Origin: Lachnospiraceae bacterium
Lineage (GTDB): Bacteria > Bacillota > Clostridia > Lachnospirales > Lachnospiraceae
NCBI GenBank assembly: GCA_900751785.1
Contig: CAADSM010000050.1
Coordinates: 1 to 10,364, forward strand
DNA: 10,364 nucleotides
Reading direction: 5' to 3'
This document shows positions 7,745-10,364 of this stretch, piece by piece; within the stretch, counting starts at the first letter, position 1, and each line of letters opens with the position of its first letter. The translations under genes and the position numbers were made by a program. The notes under the pieces are model-generated. The model did not search any database, was not told the DNA's origin, and was given only the letters and a program-made list of their open reading frames with translations.

Positions 7745-7751
7745 CTCCTTT
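7745..7751 (-). promoter_or_regulatory. Ribosome binding site AAAGGAG deciding the first permease start
   Basis: AAAGGAG lies in the short gap after the binding-protein stop (7755-7753) and 11 nt before the ATG at 7733-7731. It rules for the 290-residue product over longer in-frame extensions. Confidence 0.75.
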
Positions 7752-7752
7752 C

Positions 7753-9036
7753 CTACTCGGCGGTTCCGTGCTCTTCGTTGTATTCCTGGACTGCACGGAT
7801 TATATCTCTGTTATATCTCTGCCAGCGTGTATCGAAATCCTTAAGGAATGCATCCGCATCCTTATTGATCAGATAAGTCTGGATGAGTGCGTCCGCCGCC
7901 ATCTCTGAAGGATAGTAGTGATCCTGGTAGTCCGTCATGTTGCCGGACTCGATAAATGATGTCATGCCGTCAAGCATCGGCGCAAGATCGAAGTCGCCGT
8001 CTTTACACGGAACGGCATTCTGGTCGTCGATATATGCCTGAATGTTCGCATCCTCCATCAGGAAGTCGAGCACTTCATAGGCAGCCTCCTTGTTCTCGCA
8101 CTCTGCAGTCACCGCAAACATAAGGTCAACGCCCGAGTTCAGCGTATTCTTGGACGCGTCGTCATTTCCCGGCGTCACGAAGGAATCGATGTTCATCTCC
8201 GGATTTACCGACAGGATCTGCGGCACTGCATAGCTTCCGATCGGATACATCGCGGACTCCCCGTTTGCGAATGCGGTACATGCATCGTTATACCCGTATG
8301 CGAACGGATCTTCCGGTCCGTAGCTGACCAGTTCAAGACACTTCTCAGCCACTTCCACATACTCTTTGGAGAATGTCGTCTCTCCTGCATTTACCCTCTG
8401 GCATGTATCGGCCGGCGCAAGATCGACTGCAAGTGAGTTCCATGGCGCCAGACAGGTCCATGTGTCACGGAATCCGAAGTAGAACGGCAGTATGCCTTCT
8501 GCCTTGATCTCCTCGCAGAGATCGATCAGCTCTCCCCATGACTCCGGGATCTCCCATCCGTGTTCCTCGAACATGTCCTTGTTGTAGAGGATTCCCGCTG
8601 CGTTCGCCACATAAGGCACGCCGTACGTGCCGTCCTTCGGGGTGATCTCAAGGTTCTCCAGGATGTCCAGATAAGACTGTTTGACGTCAGCCAGACCCGG
8701 ATAATCCGATACGTCGGCAAGGATATCCGCATCTACATAGTAGGAGTAGTTGATATCTCCTCCAATTCCGATGATGTCCGGATAGTCCTCCCTGATGAAA
8801 CGGGTACGCAGGATCGTACTCGCATCATTCGGAGAACTGATCGTCAGGTGAATGTCGTCGTGAGATGCATTGAACTGTTCTTCCACCTGGTCAAAATACG
8901 TAGCAGCCTCAGGCTTATACTGAAGGATCTCAATCTCGGTAACACCGCTGTCTCCCCCTGAACTGCATCCCGGAAGAATGACGGCTGTCAGCATGGCCAC
9001 GGCCAGGGCAGCACTGATCGCATTTTTCCTTTTCAT
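7753..9036 (-). CDS. Sugar-binding lipoprotein of the ABC importer (solute-binding family 1)
   Basis: Captures the oligosaccharide outside the cell and delivers it to the two permeases. The 427-residue precursor begins with MKRKN, a hydrophobic core and the lipobox LPGC, so cleavage should leave a lipid-modified Cys24 anchored to the outer face of the membrane; a SSGGDSG linker follows. The body has features usual for CUT1 binding proteins: EQFNASHDDIHLTI near residue 52, PDIIGIGGDINYSYY near 85, NAAGILYNKDMFEEHGWEIPESWGELIDLCEEI at about 145-177, and GESAMYPIGSYAVPQ near 259. MsmE/RafE-type proteins are the nearest class by context. First gene of the minus-strand operon; the ATG at 9036 has AAGGAG 11 nt upstream. 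Ligand is inferred as a raffinose- or melibiose-type alpha-galactoside from the GH36 gene, not from the binding-site residues. Confidence 0.94.
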   Translation of the reverse strand: MKRKNAISAALAVAMLTAVILPGCSSGGDSGVTEIEILQYKPEAATYFDQVEEQFNASHDDIHLTISSPNDASTILRTRFIREDYPDIIGIGGDINYSYYVDADILADVSDYPGLADVKQSYLDILENLEITPKDGTYGVPYVANAAGILYNKDMFEEHGWEIPESWGELIDLCEEIKAEGILPFYFGFRDTWTCLAPWNSLAVDLAPADTCQRVNAGETTFSKEYVEVAEKCLELVSYGPEDPFAYGYNDACTAFANGESAMYPIGSYAVPQILSVNPEMNIDSFVTPGNDDASKNTLNSGVDLMFAVTAECENKEAAYEVLDFLMEDANIQAYIDDQNAVPCKDGDFDLAPMLDGMTSFIESGNMTDYQDHYYPSEMAADALIQTYLINKDADAFLKDFDTRWQRYNRDIIRAVQEYNEEHGTAE

Positions 9037-9080
9037 AATAGTTTCAGCTCCTTCCTTTCAGCTTTTTTGTTTCTGTCAAG

Positions 9081-9109
9081 ATTATAACATCCCAAAATGC
9101 CTCTATAAA
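9081..9109 (-). promoter_or_regulatory. Promoter of the importer/alpha-galactosidase operon
   Basis: On the minus strand a perfect -10 TATAAT (9086-9081) is preceded by TG plus one base, and a poor -35 TTTATA (9109-9104) stands at 17-bp spacing. A good -10 with a weak -35 suits a promoter that needs an activator. The -35 lies inside the first direct repeat (9098-9109), where an AraC-type protein would touch RNA polymerase. Confidence 0.65.
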
Positions 9110-9143
9110 TACCACTATAAATCGCTTTTTATACCTCTATGCG
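9098..9143. promoter_or_regulatory. Three direct repeats TRCCWCTATAAA, candidate AraC-type operators
   Basis: Plus-strand copies are TGCCTCTATAAA (9098-9109), TACCACTATAAA (9110-9121) and TACCTCTATGCG (9132-9143). Their starts are 12 and 22 bp apart; 22 bp is about two helical turns, close to the spacing of direct half-sites bound by AraC dimers. The first copy covers the -35 of the operon promoter. Binding by the neighbouring regulator is inferred. Confidence 0.55.
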
Positions 9144-9177
9144 ACTTATACTTTTCTATTGCCAAGTGGAGTCGCAT
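9139..9177. promoter_or_regulatory. Inverted repeat ATGCGAC-N25-GTCGCAT, candidate operator
   Basis: Perfect 7-bp arms at 9139-9145 and 9171-9177 have their centres 32 bp apart, about three helical turns. The right arm falls between the -35 and -10 of the regulator gene, so occupancy could repress that gene; the left arm overlaps the third direct repeat. Confidence 0.5.
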
Positions 9178-9188
9178 TTTGGTATATT
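9159..9188 (+). promoter_or_regulatory. Promoter of the AraC-family regulator
   Basis: TTGCCA (9159-9164) and TATATT (9183-9188) are each one base off consensus, spaced by 18 bp, with a TG extended element at 9180-9181. Transcription would begin near 9195, leaving a leader of about 30 nt with AAGGAG at 9212-9217. Confidence 0.65.
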
Positions 9189-9226
9189 ATATTTATGAAA
9201 CTTTTAAATTTAAGGAGTTTTCTATC

Positions 9227-10078
9227 ATGAGCGATCCTTTATTTTCCGTATTTCCAAACGAAAATTTTGTCGATCTCGGGCTTTACCAGTTCGGAAAAGA
9301 GCAGTGCGCACCCGCCCACTCCTTCGGCCCCGCGTCCCGCAACCATTTTCTCTTCCACTATATCCTCTCCGGAACAGGGAAACTGATGGCCAATGATTCC
9401 AAGGGCATCACACGCACTTACCATATCAAAAGCGGGCAGGGGTTCATGATCTTCCCCCGTCAGATCAACACTTATATTGCGGACGAAACGCTGCCGTGGG
9501 AGTATGCATGGATCGAGTTTGACGGGCTTCGCGCAAGAGAGATCATAGAGATTGCCGGCCTGAGCCAGGACAATCCGATCTACCACGCCAGATCCAAGGA
9601 CCTGCGTGAAAACATGAAACAGGAGATGCTCTATATGGCAGAGCATGGAAATGAATCGCCCTTCCATCTGATCGGCCATCTCTATCTCTTCATCGACTAC
9701 CTCTCGCGCTCGTCATCCTCTATGAAGATCTCGACAGAAGGGCGGCTGAGAGATTTCTATGTCAAGGAGGCGCTCAGCTATATCGAGCAGAATTTTCAGA
9801 ACGATATCTCGGTGGAGGGCATCGCAGAGTTCTGCGGTCTCAACCGCAGCTACTTCGGCAGGATATTCAAAGAAGCGGTAGGGCATTCTCCCAAAGAGTT
9901 CCTCATGAATTACCGCATGATCAAGGCTGCCGAGCTGCTGAAGCTGACCGGACTGACGATCGGCGACATCGGGAACGCGGTAGGCTATCCCAACCAGCTC
10001 CACTTCTCCCGGGCGTTCAAGAATACATATGGGATGTCGCCAAGAGAGTGGAGGAATAAGAACCGGGTAATGAAGTAA
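9227..10078 (+). CDS. AraC-family transcriptional regulator, probable operon activator
   Basis: DNA-binding regulator of 283 residues with the classical sugar-regulator layout. The N-terminal part (about 15-100) looks like the AraC-type cupin ligand-binding domain: HFLFHYILSGTGKLM (40-54), GQGFMIFPRQI (70-80) and PWEYAWIEFDG (90-100). A helical linker follows, then two helix-turn-helix units at about 193-216 (ISVEGIAEFCGLNRSYFGRIFK) and 243-266 (TIGDIGNAVGYPNQLHFSRAFK), with the family signature running to GMSPREW. Size and setting resemble MsmR/RafR-type activators of alpha-galactoside operons. The start is ATG 9227, with AAGGAG 9 nt upstream; the frame stays open much further upstream but that part covers the promoter region and the opposite-strand gene. 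It is divergent from the importer operon, which it probably activates when an alpha-galactoside is present. The effector is inferred. Confidence 0.93.
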   Translation: MSDPLFSVFPNENFVDLGLYQFGKEQCAPAHSFGPASRNHFLFHYILSGTGKLMANDSKGITRTYHIKSGQGFMIFPRQINTYIADETLPWEYAWIEFDGLRAREIIEIAGLSQDNPIYHARSKDLRENMKQEMLYMAEHGNESPFHLIGHLYLFIDYLSRSSSSMKISTEGRLRDFYVKEALSYIEQNFQNDISVEGIAEFCGLNRSYFGRIFKEAVGHSPKEFLMNYRMIKAAELLKLTGLTIGDIGNAVGYPNQLHFSRAFKNTYGMSPREWRNKNRVMK

Positions 10079-10085
10079 ATTCGGG

Positions 10086-10318
10086 TTTGCTGAGCAGATG
10101 AATGGGGCGTCAAAGGAGCGGGTGTCATAACGCAGGACCGTTCCGCTCTACCTCATACGTTTGAAAGGTTGTAACAAGACCGCGGAAAATGTGTTCCATT
10201 GGAAACGCATTTTCCGTGGTCTTTAACAACCTGAACAAACTGTATTCGGAACGCTCCACTTGAAATCTCTGCTTTTATAACACCCGCCCCTTTGACTCAC
10301 ACTCACCCGGTCAGCAGA
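10086..10318. repeat. Long imperfect palindrome, possible MITE-like or dispersed repeat element
   Basis: The region folds on itself around a 3-nt centre (10198-10200). The inner arms 10167-10197 and 10201-10231 match almost completely (GGTTGT, AAGACC, CGGAAAATG, GT and TCC blocks, with two compensating one-base gaps). Homology continues outwards: the left arm blocks TGCTGA (10088-10093), GTCAAAGG (10109-10116) and GCGGGTGT (10118-10125) have their complements at 10311-10316, 10289-10296 and 10280-10287. The divergence between arms is spread out, which suggests an old foldback sequence rather than a fresh inversion. It starts 7 nt after the regulator stop and could also end that transcript, though no U-run follows the stem. 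No target duplication is evident. Confidence 0.75.
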
Positions 10319-10364
10319 GCCACTCCAACGGGAAGCTTCGGCAGTTTTCAGCCACCTTCCGGAG

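Larger units (their letters stand above)
9037..9226. promoter_or_regulatory. Divergent control region between binding protein and AraC regulator
   Basis: These 190 bases are AT-rich, contain no gene, and hold two back-to-back promoters, three direct repeats of TRCCWCTATAAA and one inverted repeat ATGCGAC/GTCGCAT. The layout is that of an AraC-family regulator which controls the divergent operon and probably its own gene. Confidence 0.75.

Noticed and set aside
9195..9230. An 11-codon upstream frame ending in TGA across the regulator's ATG
   Set aside because: It has no ribosome binding site, it starts at about the predicted transcription start, and its overlap with the real start is probably chance.
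10223..10363. Minus-strand frame of 47 codons open at the right edge
   Set aside because: Most of it lies inside the long palindrome, it has no recognisable protein features, and a second frame there is also open up to a TGA in the repeat. The last 46 bases of the window are too short to call.

Overview
The window looks like a carbohydrate-utilisation locus of a Gram-positive, low-GC-phylum gut-type anaerobe, most likely Lachnospiraceae or another Clostridia. The grounds are a Cys-anchored lipoprotein binding protein, strong AAGGAG/GGAGG ribosome binding sites set 8-11 nt from the starts, an ABC sugar importer without its own ATPase, and enzyme families typical of that group. The taxon is an inference.

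Layout. Six genes lie on the minus strand in the order of transcription: sugar-binding lipoprotein (9036-7753), two inner-membrane permeases (7733-6861 and 6861-6019), a stretch holding two RNA hairpins (5948-6011), GH36 alpha-galactosidase (5906-3723), GH13_4 amylosucrase-like enzyme (3694-1721) and a GH3 beta-glycosidase with permuted domain order (1583 to beyond base 1). One gene, an AraC-family regulator (9227-10078), lies on the plus strand and is divergent from the transporter. The 190-bp region between them carries both promoters and a set of direct and inverted repeats that look like operators. Downstream of the regulator, 10086-10318 is an almost entirely palindromic repeat with arms over 110 nt long.

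How it fits together (inference from family knowledge): the lipoprotein and permeases import an alpha-galactoside of the raffinose/melibiose type. GH36 removes galactose in the cytoplasm. The sucrose released from raffinose goes to the GH13_4 enzyme, which in this family transfers the glucosyl unit to an alpha-glucan and frees fructose. This differs from the common arrangement in which a sucrose phosphorylase (GH13_18) or a sucrose-6-phosphate hydrolase takes that step. The AraC protein is the likely local activator. The ATPase would be supplied by a shared MsmK/MsiK-type protein encoded elsewhere. The GH3 enzyme follows a 137-bp gap with a possible promoter of its own and may serve a different substrate.

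The most unusual items are a tandem 18-bp repeat that encodes a Lys/Ala-rich N-terminal tail on the amylosucrase-like enzyme, the long palindrome after the regulator, the hairpin pair that splits transporter from enzymes, and the repeat-rich divergent control region. I see no phage, CRISPR, transposase, tRNA or rRNA genes.
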